Assembly: GCF_003568865.1 (NCBI RefSeq) | Contig: NZ_CP031115.1 | Span: forward strand, 2,232,001-2,296,000 | Length of the DNA: 64,000 bases | Origin: Rubrobacter indicoceani | GTDB lineage: Bacteria; Actinomycetota; Rubrobacteria; Rubrobacterales; Rubrobacteraceae | Reading direction: 5' to 3' | Shown: positions 38,176 through 46,821 of the stretch, piece after piece | How positions within the stretch are numbered: the stretch's first letter is position 1 | Layout of the letters: the number at the start of each line of letters is the position of its first letter | Translations under genes and position numbers: made by a program | Notes under the pieces: model-generated | The model's database searches: none | What the model was told of the DNA's origin: nothing | What the model saw: the letters and a program-made list of their open reading frames with translations, nothing else

Positions 38176-39402
38176 TCACTTCTTTGTAAAGAGGCAGAAC
38201 CCGGTCTGTGCGGCGGCCACGCAGGCGATGCCCGAGACCAGCGCAGCGGAGACACCGACGAGGAGGTCCTCCCCCGGCGGCAGGACGAGCAGCGCCACAG
38301 CGACCGGTACACCGAGAAGCCAGGCCAGCATCGAGAGCCGGGTCAGGCCGCGAGCGAAAAGAACCTGGTTAAGGAAATCGCAGAATATGTAGAGAGCCGC
38401 AAGCGCGGCGAGCAGAACCAGCACGACCGTCTCCGGCGAGAAGGCCGCGTCCCCGGTAAAGACCCTCACCGCCCAGCCGCCGAAGAGGCCGCTCAGCACG
38501 ACCATCGCCACCCCGACCAGAACGAGCAGCGCGCCCAGCCGAAGGACGAGGCGGTCAAAGGCCCGGCGGCCCCGTGAAGCAAGGGTTCCGCTCAGGTGCG
38601 GCAGCAGGCTCTCTACCGCCGGCGAAAGAACGTACTGCGGGATGCGGGTGAGGATCAGGGCCGCCCCGAAGACCGCGACCTCGGCGGGCGAGCCGCCGAG
38701 AAGGCTTACCAGGATCACACCCCCGCTCGCAAAGCCCTGACCGATGGCCATGCACACGAGGATCGGGGCGGCGAACCGGGTGGCCTCCCCGGCTTCGAAC
38801 TCCGGCCCCGCAGCCCCCCCCGGCTCCGGCGGCCTGTTCCCGACCGCAAGCACCCCGATAAGCGGGGCCAGAACCACCGCCGCAACCGGACCCCACACCC
38901 CGAGACCGACAACGACAAGCGCAACCCCGAGCGCGAGCCGTCCGACGGACTCAAGGACTATCTGCGCCCCGAGCCGGGCGAACTGCCGGTGGCCGTTGAA
39001 CAGCCCCCGGCGGAAATACTCCGGGGCGTAGAACGCTACCGCCAGCACAAAGGCCCCGGTCAGCCACCAGTTCCCCTGGAAAACCGCCCCCGTCAGAAGA
39101 GGGCTTGCGAGCAGCGAGGCAAGTACAAAGGCCGCCAGCAGTCCGAGCTGCCAGCGCAGGGTCGAGGAGACGACGGGTCGCCAGTCTTCGCCACGGGCGC
39201 CCCGCTCCGAGACGTACCGCCCGAGCGTCTGCGTCCCGGAGACCCACAGCACCTGCACCATCAGGAAAGTCGCCGACCAGAGCAGCGCGAGCAGCCCGTA
39301 GCCCTCCGGTCCGAGGGCGCGGGTAGCAAAAGCGTGAAAAGCGTAGGTCAGAGCGCCGGAGAGTAAGATGGCGAGGACCACGTACGCGCTCCCCGCCCCC
39401 AT
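38176..39402 (-). CDS. Polysaccharide flippase (Wzx/oligosaccharidyl-lipid flippase family)
   Basis: 408 residues, about 12 hydrophobic helices in two halves. The N terminus (LLSGALTYAFHAFATRALGPEGYGLLALL) matches the MOP-superfamily polysaccharide exporter pattern, in which the G-x-x-x-Y-G-L motif follows the first helix. It probably flips an undecaprenyl-linked glycan across the membrane. The GT2-DUF2304 gene precedes it on the same strand, 100 bp apart, so the two may form one transcript. Confidence 0.82.
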   Translation of the reverse strand: MGAGSAYVVLAILLSGALTYAFHAFATRALGPEGYGLLALLWSATFLMVQVLWVSGTQTLGRYVSERGARGEDWRPVVSSTLRWQLGLLAAFVLASLLASPLLTGAVFQGNWWLTGAFVLAVAFYAPEYFRRGLFNGHRQFARLGAQIVLESVGRLALGVALVVVGLGVWGPVAAVVLAPLIGVLAVGNRPPEPGGAAGPEFEAGEATRFAAPILVCMAIGQGFASGGVILVSLLGGSPAEVAVFGAALILTRIPQYVLSPAVESLLPHLSGTLASRGRRAFDRLVLRLGALLVLVGVAMVVLSGLFGGWAVRVFTGDAAFSPETVVLVLLAALAALYIFCDFLNQVLFARGLTRLSMLAWLLGVPVAVALLVLPPGEDLLVGVSAALVSGIACVAAAQTGFCLFTKK

Positions 39403-39502
39403 ACCCTGCTGCGGTTGCCGGAACCTTGCGAAAAGAGGCTTCAGGATCTCCTCCGGCGGGTGACGGTCCGCCGGTCGGTGCCGAACCCGGAAAAACGCAT
39501 CG

Positions 39503-40546
39503 CTAGCGGAGCCAGGTCTGGATCATCACCCTCAGCACCCCGAGCGGGTAGCGCAGCCGCTTGGGCTTCTTGCTCTCGCCTTCCATCCGGCGATCCATCG
39601 AAACCGGAACCTCCTTCAGGCGCATACCGTTGCGAAGCCCTTCAAGGATAAGCTCCGTTGCGCTGAAGCTCTTCTCGCGCAGCTCCATCTTGCCTACGAG
39701 CGACCCCCGAATCGCCCGGAAGCCGTTGGTGCAGTCCGTTATCCTCTGCCCGCTCAGAATGGAGATAAGCCATGAGAAAAATACGACCCCCGCGTGGCGG
39801 ACGCTCCCGGCCTCCTCGTAGTAGCCCATAAACCGCGAGCCGTGAACGTAGTCGGCCTCGTCGTCTATTATCGGCTGCATGAGCCGATCCAGCTCGTCGG
39901 CCCGGTACTGTCCGTCGGCGTCGAAGTTGACCACGATGTCGGCCCGCTCCAGCGCCGCTATCTCAAAGCCGGTTCTCAAGGCGTCGCCCTGTCCCCGGTT
40001 CATGATGTGCACCGCGACCGGGTATCCCGCCCCCCGCGCGACCTCCTCCGTACCGTCCGAGGAGCCGTCGTCCACCACCACCACGTCCACCCGGTGCCCG
40101 GAGACCTCCTCCGGGAGCGTTGCGAGCACCTGCCTCAGAGAACCGGCCTCGTTGTAGGCCGGGACTATAACGAAGAGTTTCTTGCGTCCGTCCTTTTCCG
40201 CGTTGTAGAAGTCCTCCCGGTACTGCCGGACGGCTATCGCCCCGACGAGCTTTCCGGTTCTCAGGCTGTTCTCCCGGACCTGGTTGAGCAGGTAGAGAAA
40301 GAGGGCAAACAACACAAGGGTCGAGGCGACGAGCAGGCCGAAGGCCCGGTTCTCGAGGTCGAAGAGGTTCAGGAACACGTCCCCGATGCGCGGCACAATA
40401 GAGACGACGGCGACCGCCAGGGAGATGGCGAGGGCGATCAGGAGATCCAGCCTTCTCCAGCCGCCGCTCCGGTACTTGTAGAAACCGTAGGCCGCGAAAA
40501 GCCCCGCAACCACGATGCCCGCCAACCTGACGTGCTCCAGACCCAT
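39503..40546 (-). CDS. DUF2304 membrane domain fused to GT2 polyprenyl-phosphate glycosyltransferase
   Basis: 347 residues from ATG 40546, with GGAGG seven bases upstream. The first 125 residues form three membrane helices typical of DUF2304; in most genomes DUF2304 is a separate small protein next to a GT2 gene. The rest is a DPM1/DPG synthase-type transferase: VIVPAYNEAGSL, VVVDDGSSDGTEEV, the metal site FDADGQYRADEL, and TDCTNGFRAIR. It likely charges a polyprenyl phosphate carrier with a hexose for use by extracellular GT-C transferases such as the GT39-like protein in this cluster. Confidence 0.88.
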   Translation of the reverse strand: MGLEHVRLAGIVVAGLFAAYGFYKYRSGGWRRLDLLIALAISLAVAVVSIVPRIGDVFLNLFDLENRAFGLLVASTLVLFALFLYLLNQVRENSLRTGKLVGAIAVRQYREDFYNAEKDGRKKLFVIVPAYNEAGSLRQVLATLPEEVSGHRVDVVVVDDGSSDGTEEVARGAGYPVAVHIMNRGQGDALRTGFEIAALERADIVVNFDADGQYRADELDRLMQPIIDDEADYVHGSRFMGYYEEAGSVRHAGVVFFSWLISILSGQRITDCTNGFRAIRGSLVGKMELREKSFSATELILEGLRNGMRLKEVPVSMDRRMEGESKKPKRLRYPLGVLRVMIQTWLR

Positions 40547-40751
40547 CAACCAGCCTCCCGACGCTCATTCTTCGACAACGATTCATCCTGCGGCGTTCGA
40601 CCGGATACCGCACCGGATGATGATTTTATATACACTACTCGTCAAAGTATTCACAAGGACAGCCCGAAAACAGCCTTTTCTCTTTTGCATCCGGTCTATC
40701 TTCGGGGCAGCGTACAGAAAACAGCCGACTTATAGAAGCAAGGAGAGTTAC

Positions 40752-41408
40752 TTGAAACGCAGCGTCCCGCAGAAGATGTTGGACACCGTTACCTTCCCCC
40801 TCCGGGCGGTGCTGCCGTTCCGGGCCGGGGAGCGGAGCCGCTGGGGTCTGACTTCCCGGGCCTCCGAGCGGCTGGAGTACGCTGCCAGAGAGACGGTCGG
40901 GTACACGCTGGACGTGGGTTGCGGTCCGGGCAACCGGCTCGTCGTGGACTACCTCGGCGGCAACGGCTTCGGGATAGACGTCTTTGACTACAACGGGAGC
41001 CTGAGCCGGGAGCAGGTCTTCGACGACCTGACGACCTTCCCCTTCGAGGACGCACGCTTCGATTCCGTAACGCTGGTCGCGACGCTGCACCACATACCGC
41101 GCTCCAGCCGGGACAAGGAGCTCTCCGAGGTCTACCGGGTACTGAAACCCGGAGGCAACGTCGTTCTAACGCAGGCGCTCCCCATCGCGGAGATACTGAT
41201 ACACAAGATCACCCGCGTTCACGCCAGGCTCTTCGGCAGGCATTACGACATAGACCTTCTGCGCGACATGCACGAGGAAGAGGAAGACCACGTCCGGGAC
41301 GAGGAGATAGTGGAACGCCTGGCCCGGGCGGGGTTCAGGGATATCCGCCGAAAGCCGTTCGGAACCCAGTGGGGTACAAACCGGGCCTTTGTCGGCTGGA
41401 AACGGTAG
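40752..41408 (+). CDS. Class I SAM-dependent methyltransferase (glycan cluster)
   Basis: 218 residues from TTG 40752, with AAGGAGAG six bases upstream. Methyltransf_11 fold: motif I LDVGCGPGNRL (about residue 51), acidic end of strand 2 in GIDVFDYN, motif IV SVTLVATLHHIP, and VLKPGGNVVLTQ. The frame is open upstream to 40515 across an AT-rich divergent promoter region, so the extra sequence is not counted. In its setting it may methylate a sugar or lipid carrier; substrate unknown. Confidence 0.8.
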   Translation: MKRSVPQKMLDTVTFPLRAVLPFRAGERSRWGLTSRASERLEYAARETVGYTLDVGCGPGNRLVVDYLGGNGFGIDVFDYNGSLSREQVFDDLTTFPFEDARFDSVTLVATLHHIPRSSRDKELSEVYRVLKPGGNVVLTQALPIAEILIHKITRVHARLFGRHYDIDLLRDMHEEEEDHVRDEEIVERLARAGFRDIRRKPFGTQWGTNRAFVGWKR

Positions 41409-41467
41409 CCGGATCTCGGTCTTCGGGAAACTTTCGGCGGGCTTCCCGTAGTAGATACCCGTAGTGG

Positions 41468-43789
41468 ATGCCGGGAGTTCGGATCAACGCCCGTTGGGCG
41501 GGAAGGGAGACGCGGACGCTAGCTGACGTGATTCTGGTCCTTGTGGTGGGGGCGGTCGTGTGCGTTTTGCCGGGCTATTTCTGGGCGCGGCTCGCGTGGC
41601 CCGTGAGCAAGTCCGAGGGCAGAACCGGGCGCGCCGGACGGCTCGTGCTGGCTGCGGCCCTCTCGCTTGCGCTGGTCCCGGCCCTCTCGCTCGGTCTGGC
41701 CCGGCTTTTCGGGGGCGGGGTCGGTCTTGCGGTCGCGGTCGCGTCGGTTGTTCTGGTGTTCGTCGCAGGCTTTGTCACGGAGCGGTTTTTCGGGGCGGCG
41801 GGTGACCGGGAGATGCAGGGGGTTTCTTTCTTCTACGGGGGACCGCCCGTTCTCGGCGGGGCTTCTCTGGCCCTTATAGCGCTGGCTCTGCTTGTCGTGC
41901 TAGTCGTGGATTTCGTTTACTTCGGTGCCTTCTGGTCGGCTACGGACTGCTGGGGCTGGGGCGGCCCGCTCTGCGAAGCGAGCGGTGAGGCGCAGCGGTT
42001 CATGGTCCCGGTGGCCGCAGCCCTGACCCTCGCTGGCCTTGTGTACCTGCGCGGTGTTCGGAAAGGAAGATCTGACGCCGCCGATACCGCTGTGCAAAGG
42101 GGCGAAGCAGAGAACGTCGCAAGCCCGGTCGAGGGGCCTTCGGTCGAGGGGCCTTCGGGGTGGAGGCGGTTTCTGCTTCCGGTGGTTCTGGGGGTTGTTC
42201 TGATCCGGGGTTACTCGGGGGTCGTTCTCTTTGACTGGCCGTTTATTCGCGGGGTGGATCACTACTCGCACGCGGTTATGGCCAACCGGATGATGTTTGA
42301 GGGGAGGATCGAGCCGTACCTGATCTACCCGTCCGGATTCCACCTGCTGATAGCGGATATGTCGCGGATCAGCGGCCTCGACCCGCTGGATATCTACCCG
42401 GTTCTCGGTCCGGCTCTTACCGTACTGCCGTCCCTGGCGCTCTTTGTTCTGGCGAGGCTCGTATGGAACTGGCGGGTCGGGGTGGCGGCGGCTTTTTTCG
42501 GGGGGCTCGTGATCGGCGGCCCGTACTATTATCTGAACGACTCGATGTACCCGAACCTCGTGGCTTCTCAGTTTCTGCTGGTCCTTGCGGTGGCGGCCCT
42601 TGTCCGGCTCTACCGTGAGCCTTCTTTTCGCTCGGGCGCGCTGTTTGCCGCGCTCGGCTCCTCGGTGGTTCTCTACCACTCGGTGGCTGCTCTGTACCTC
42701 GGGCTGTTGCTGGCGGCGGTCTCGCCTGTCGCCCTGCCCTACCTTTTCTTTAAACGGGGGGAGAGAAGAACGGCGATCGTTCTCTTTCTGTCGCTGGTAG
42801 CGCTGTCGGTCGTCTCGTTTCTGTACGCCTGGGATACTTACAACCTCCCGACGGTTATCTACTCGGCTCTGGGTTTCGGTGAGACAAGCGGTACGGGCAC
42901 CGCCGTGGACATGGCCGTCGGGACGCAGAACCCATTCCGAACGGACTACCTTTTCGGCACGATAGTCTCCCAGCCGGTAACCTGGCTGGCCCTTGTGGGC
43001 GTGCTGCTGGCCTCGGGCGTTTTCCTCCGGGAGCGGGAGGCCGCACCGAAGCTCGCCCTTCTGACCCTGATCCTCTGGTCGCTCGTTATCGTCGCCGGGA
43101 GCCTGACCTCGCTCTCCGGCTTCCCCCAGAGGTTCGGGCGCGACCTCGGCGTGCCGCTCTCGCTTTTCGCCGCCTACGCCCTTGTCTCGCTTTTGCGCTC
43201 CGTGCCGTACCCGCTGCCGCGTCCGCGTTTCCTGCTCGGGAGCGTCGGGGGGCTTGCGCTTCTGGCGGTGCTGCTCTTCGGGGTTCTCGGCGGATTTCGG
43301 GTTGTTCAGGGCTTTGAACAGGCCGCAACCCCGAGCTGGCGGATGACCACCACGCCCGAAATCTCTGCCGCCGGGGCCTGGCTTCAGAGAAACAACACCG
43401 GTGGCAACATCATGGTCGGTCCGGAGCGAACGCAGGTCCCGAGCCGGATGATGCTCGCGATGGGAGACTACTCCGCGCTGCAGTCCTTCACCGAGCTGAA
43501 CATCGAGCGGAACCGCGACCTCCCGCCCACCGGGCCGGGGCCGCTGCGCGACGTGCTGACGGTTATGAAAGAAGCGGAGGGCCCCGAAGCCCGGCGGCTT
43601 ATACAGGAGTACGACGTGCGCTACATCGTAACGTTCAAGGACATGCCCGATCGCTCCGTCGAGGGTTACTCATGGCGGTTCCGGGCCAACCCGGAGCTTT
43701 ACGATAAAGTCTTCGAAAACCCTGATGTGGTGATCTTCGCCCCCAGACCCGAGCCGCTGGCCCTGTCTCCAACCGGGGCTAATCCCTGA
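41468..43789 (+). CDS. Large multi-pass membrane protein, possible GT-C-type glycosyltransferase
   Basis: 773 residues. About 15 hydrophobic helices occupy residues 20-640, followed by a soluble C-terminal domain of about 130 residues (NTGGNIMVGPERTQVPSR, YDVRYIVTF). The first extracellular loop after a helix contains DWPFIRGVDHYSHAVMANRM, whose acidic and His residues are placed like the catalytic Asp loop of GT-C transferases; this resembles DUF6541-like proteins. A perfect 15-bp tandem duplication at 42127-42156 makes the repeat VEGPSVEGPS in a cytoplasmic or extracellular loop. The last 11 bp overlap the convergent GT39-like gene. Confidence 0.7.
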   Translation: MPGVRINARWAGRETRTLADVILVLVVGAVVCVLPGYFWARLAWPVSKSEGRTGRAGRLVLAAALSLALVPALSLGLARLFGGGVGLAVAVASVVLVFVAGFVTERFFGAAGDREMQGVSFFYGGPPVLGGASLALIALALLVVLVVDFVYFGAFWSATDCWGWGGPLCEASGEAQRFMVPVAAALTLAGLVYLRGVRKGRSDAADTAVQRGEAENVASPVEGPSVEGPSGWRRFLLPVVLGVVLIRGYSGVVLFDWPFIRGVDHYSHAVMANRMMFEGRIEPYLIYPSGFHLLIADMSRISGLDPLDIYPVLGPALTVLPSLALFVLARLVWNWRVGVAAAFFGGLVIGGPYYYLNDSMYPNLVASQFLLVLAVAALVRLYREPSFRSGALFAALGSSVVLYHSVAALYLGLLLAAVSPVALPYLFFKRGERRTAIVLFLSLVALSVVSFLYAWDTYNLPTVIYSALGFGETSGTGTAVDMAVGTQNPFRTDYLFGTIVSQPVTWLALVGVLLASGVFLREREAAPKLALLTLILWSLVIVAGSLTSLSGFPQRFGRDLGVPLSLFAAYALVSLLRSVPYPLPRPRFLLGSVGGLALLAVLLFGVLGGFRVVQGFEQAATPSWRMTTTPEISAAGAWLQRNNTGGNIMVGPERTQVPSRMMLAMGDYSALQSFTELNIERNRDLPPTGPGPLRDVLTVMKEAEGPEARRLIQEYDVRYIVTFKDMPDRSVEGYSWRFRANPELYDKVFENPDVVIFAPRPEPLALSPTGANP

Positions 43790-45260
43790 CGTAGAACCAG
43801 AAGTTGCCGACCTTCTCCTCCCTGGAGTACCCGGTTTCAAGCCATTCCTGAAGCTCCCGGCGGTTCTCCGGGGTCAGGTCGTTGAAGGGCATCTGCCGCT
43901 GGGCGTCGGCAAAGTAGGCTATGGCGTCCGGGTTCTGTTCTTCAAGGTTTTCGATCCAGCCCGTAAACCCACCGGGGTAGGTCGCGTCAACCTGCCGGTC
44001 TATGCCGTCGGTGATAAAGAGGTAGGGGTTCGGGTTCTTTTCGTGGATCAGGGCAAGCACCTGCGGCGCGTTGATCGAGACTATGGTGGCGTTCTCGCCG
44101 AAGCGCGCCGTGATCTGCTCCGCGGAACGTTCCTGCTCCTGAAGGCTCGGGCCGGGTGTGGCGTCTTTGTCCACAAACGGCCCGCCGACCACGGCCGCTC
44201 CGACCAGCCCGACCGCTATCCCGGCGGGCAGGACCGCCTCCCGGAAACGTCCTCCGAAACGGTCGGAGAGCAGGGCGAGCCCGGCCCCGAGACCGACGGC
44301 GGCGTAGGGCAGAAAGATGTAGAAGTCTTCGGAGACCTGGAAGTCAACGAGCGACCACGCCCCGAAGAGCGGCAGCGAGAGCAGGAGCGGGGTGAAGCGG
44401 TGATCCCGGAGCCGCAGAATGCACAGCACGAGAAGGGTGACGAGGCCGACGAGGGCGGGCAGGGCCATAAAATCGTAGCCGTTTGAGATCGGGAGCACGA
44501 GCTGCCGGATGTTTTCGTAGGGCTGTTCGCCGCCGCGGCTGACGCGCAGAAGGTTAAAGACAAGGAACCCTTCAAGGAACTCCCGGAGCGCGCCGCTGTA
44601 CAGATAGTAGGCGAGGGTCACGGCCAGCGGTATCGCCGCCCCGCCCGCGAACCTCGAAGCCGCCCCGAACCGACCGGCCCCGAACACGGCTGTCAGGAAA
44701 CCGACCGCGAGCAGTATCCCTGCGGGTTGCCAGGTCAGAAACGCGAGCGCGCCGCAGAGGCCTGCGAGCAGCCACCGCCTGTGGACCATGAGCGCAAGGG
44801 CTAGGACCTGAAACAACACCAGCGGGGTCTTCGGTTCCGGGCCGGAGGCGACCCCGACGGAGTACGCCTGAAAACCCACAAAGATCAGAGCCGCGAACAA
44901 CCCGACCATCCTTGAGTTAAAGACGCTCCGACCGAGCCAGTACACGGAGAGGGCCGCAAGACAGCCGACCCCGAAGAAAACCGCCCGCACGGTGATCAGG
45001 TCGTCCGTACCGAAAAGGCCCGACAGAACCACCCCGAGGGCCGACAGAAAGACGGGCATCGGCCCTTTGTGATCGAAAATCCCCGCGTACGGCGGCACGC
45101 CCCCGGCCATCATCTGACCGCCATAGAGGTAGATGCCGTAGTCCCGGTAGAGCGGCCCGTCGAAGCCGTACATAACGTAGACCGCTGCGGCAACGACAAG
45201 AACGCTCAGCGGGGCCAGAACCCCGTACGGGGCGGCCTTGCCGATGACCCCGCCCTTCAA
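43779..45260 (-). CDS. GT39-like membrane glycosyltransferase (PMT/ArnT fold)
   Basis: 493 residues from TTG 45260. About 11 helices, with the GT-C catalytic loop after helix 1 (FDGPLYRDYGIYLYGGQMMAGGVPPY) and the second acidic motif in IFDHKGPMPVF; these Asp residues are the expected catalytic and metal-related positions. The C-terminal 120 residues form a soluble extracellular domain. It should transfer a sugar from a polyprenyl-phosphate donor, which the DUF2304-GT2 protein could supply. The stop overlaps the neighbour's stop region by 11 bp. A plus-strand structured RNA lies just upstream of its start. Confidence 0.78.
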   Translation of the reverse strand: MKGGVIGKAAPYGVLAPLSVLVVAAAVYVMYGFDGPLYRDYGIYLYGGQMMAGGVPPYAGIFDHKGPMPVFLSALGVVLSGLFGTDDLITVRAVFFGVGCLAALSVYWLGRSVFNSRMVGLFAALIFVGFQAYSVGVASGPEPKTPLVLFQVLALALMVHRRWLLAGLCGALAFLTWQPAGILLAVGFLTAVFGAGRFGAASRFAGGAAIPLAVTLAYYLYSGALREFLEGFLVFNLLRVSRGGEQPYENIRQLVLPISNGYDFMALPALVGLVTLLVLCILRLRDHRFTPLLLSLPLFGAWSLVDFQVSEDFYIFLPYAAVGLGAGLALLSDRFGGRFREAVLPAGIAVGLVGAAVVGGPFVDKDATPGPSLQEQERSAEQITARFGENATIVSINAPQVLALIHEKNPNPYLFITDGIDRQVDATYPGGFTGWIENLEEQNPDAIAYFADAQRQMPFNDLTPENRRELQEWLETGYSREEKVGNFWFYVRD

Positions 45261-45322
45261 CCCGCGACCGGAGGGTTCCGGCGCAGAGAAAGAGACCGGC
45301 CGGGAGAGCAGAGGAGGCCCCG

Positions 45323-45426
45323 GGGGGGCACCTTCCGGTCCATCGGGCAGGCAACGGGTGGTCTTCTCACGGTGCTCCCCTGTTCCGGTTCGGAGGGGAC
45401 CCCGGAGCAGGGGTCCCCTTTTCTTT
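45323..45426 (+). ncRNA. Candidate plus-strand structured RNA ending in an intrinsic terminator
   Basis: A 10-bp stem (45323-45332 with 45371-45380, one G-U pair, so it pairs better as plus-strand RNA) encloses a 38-nt loop, followed by a 14-nt linker and a perfect 9-bp terminator stem GGGGACCCC / GGGGTCCCC (45395-45403, 45410-45418) and TTTTCTTT. No protein gene on the plus strand lies close upstream, and I found no -10 or -35. It might be a small RNA, or a terminator for plus-strand antisense transcripts. It matches no RNA family I can name. Confidence 0.45.
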
Positions 45427-45443
45427 CGCGCAGGTCTGTCCTG

Positions 45444-46820
45444 CTATACGACGAGGTTCATGGGGCTTTCGATAAGCCGTTTGACCTCGGCCATGTAGAG
45501 CGCGCCCTCCGCGCCGTTGGCGATGCGGTGATCCGCCGAGAGCGTCAGCTTCATGTAGCTTCTCGCCACGACGCTGCCTTCGTCATCGAAGGCCGGACGG
45601 CTGGAGATGCTCGCGACCGCCACGATGGCGGCCTGAGGCTGGTTGATTATAGCGGAGAAGTTTTCGATGCCGAACATCCCCATGTTGGACACGGTAAACG
45701 TCCCGCCCTGATACTCCTCGGGCTTGAGCTTGCCGTCGCGGGCGCGCTTCGCGAGGTCCTTCGCCTGAGCGGAGATCGCCGAGAGCGTGATCCTCCCGGC
45801 GTCCTTGACCACCGGCGTTATAAGCCCCGCGTCGAGGGCGACGGCCATCGCCATGTCCACCTGCTCGTGGGTCTCTATGCCCTCGTCGGTCCAGAGCGCG
45901 TTGAGGTTCGGGAACTTCCTGAGCCCGGCGGCGCACGCCTTCATCACGAAGTCGTTGACGGAGAGCTTTACGCCGTCTTCTTCGAGCGAGGAGTTGAGCT
46001 GCTTTCTGAGGGCCATGAGCGCGTCCACCTCGGCCTCTACCGTTACGTAGAAGTGCGGCACCTCCTGCTTGGACTGGCTCATGCGGCTCGCCACGACCTG
46101 CTGCATCTTCGTGAGCGGCTTTATCTCCGTGCCATCCTCGCCCGTCGGCTTCGGGGCCTCGGACTTCGGGGTTCCGGCGCTCGCCTGCTTTGCATCGGCC
46201 TCAGATGCCTGCTGCTTTGAACCGGGGTCTTCGGCTTCCCCACCGGAGGCCTTCTGCGCGCTGCCATCCTCCATAGCCTGTTTTACGTCGCGCTCAACGA
46301 TGCGCCCCGCCGGGCCGCTGCCCTGGATCCTCGACAGGTCGAGGTCGTTCTCCCGCGCCAGCCGCTTCACTATCGGAGAGGCCCGGTACTGTCCGTTGGA
46401 CCCGGCCTCTGCATTTGCCCCGGCCTCTCCGCCCGGGGAGTTCTCCGAGTCGCCGTCCGAGAGGGTTACGGTGGCGCGCGGTCCGCCGCCCGAGTCGCCG
46501 GAATCTCCGGTGTCGCCCTCCTCAGCTTCGGCTTCGCCGCCGGAGTTCTCCGCCGCGGAACCGCCGCCTTCGGGGGCTTCCTCGCCCTCCCCGGCGATAA
46601 ACGCGATTGCCTCCCCGACGGGGACCTCATCGCCCTCTCCGGCGTAGAGCTTCGCCAGGGTGCCGGCGTCTTCGGCCTCGAGCTCGAGGGTTACCTTGTC
46701 GGTCTCGATCTCGGCTATCGGGTCGCCCTCGGAGACCTCGTCGCCCTCGGACTTGAGCCACTTGAGGAGCGTGCCTTCCTCCATCGCGTCGCCCATCTTG
46801 GGCATTATTACTTCGGGCAA
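45444..46820 (-). CDS. pdhC: Dihydrolipoamide acyltransferase (E2) of a 2-oxoacid dehydrogenase complex
   Basis: 458 residues from TTG 46820, with GAGGAGAA upstream, at the pdhB stop. Domain order: lipoyl domain (residues 1-75, lipoyl Lys42 in IETDKVTLE), an acidic Ser/Gly/Ala linker, the E1/E3-binding domain (SPIVKRLARENDLDLSRIQG), a second linker and the catalytic domain. The catalytic motif reads DHRIANGA where the usual form is DHRxxDG, so Asn replaces the conserved Asp. The E1 genes suggest pyruvate, but branched-chain or acetoin substrates are possible. No E3 gene is adjacent. Confidence 0.9.
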   Translation of the reverse strand: MPEVIMPKMGDAMEEGTLLKWLKSEGDEVSEGDPIAEIETDKVTLELEAEDAGTLAKLYAGEGDEVPVGEAIAFIAGEGEEAPEGGGSAAENSGGEAEAEEGDTGDSGDSGGGPRATVTLSDGDSENSPGGEAGANAEAGSNGQYRASPIVKRLARENDLDLSRIQGSGPAGRIVERDVKQAMEDGSAQKASGGEAEDPGSKQQASEADAKQASAGTPKSEAPKPTGEDGTEIKPLTKMQQVVASRMSQSKQEVPHFYVTVEAEVDALMALRKQLNSSLEEDGVKLSVNDFVMKACAAGLRKFPNLNALWTDEGIETHEQVDMAMAVALDAGLITPVVKDAGRITLSAISAQAKDLAKRARDGKLKPEEYQGGTFTVSNMGMFGIENFSAIINQPQAAIVAVASISSRPAFDDEGSVVARSYMKLTLSADHRIANGAEGALYMAEVKRLIESPMNLVV

Positions 46821-46821
46821 C

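Noticed and set aside
45323-45426. SAM, cobalamin or SRP RNA identity for the structured RNA
   Set aside because: Some short strings resemble these (for example GCAAC or GGTGC), but the conserved core, pairing and order of none are present.
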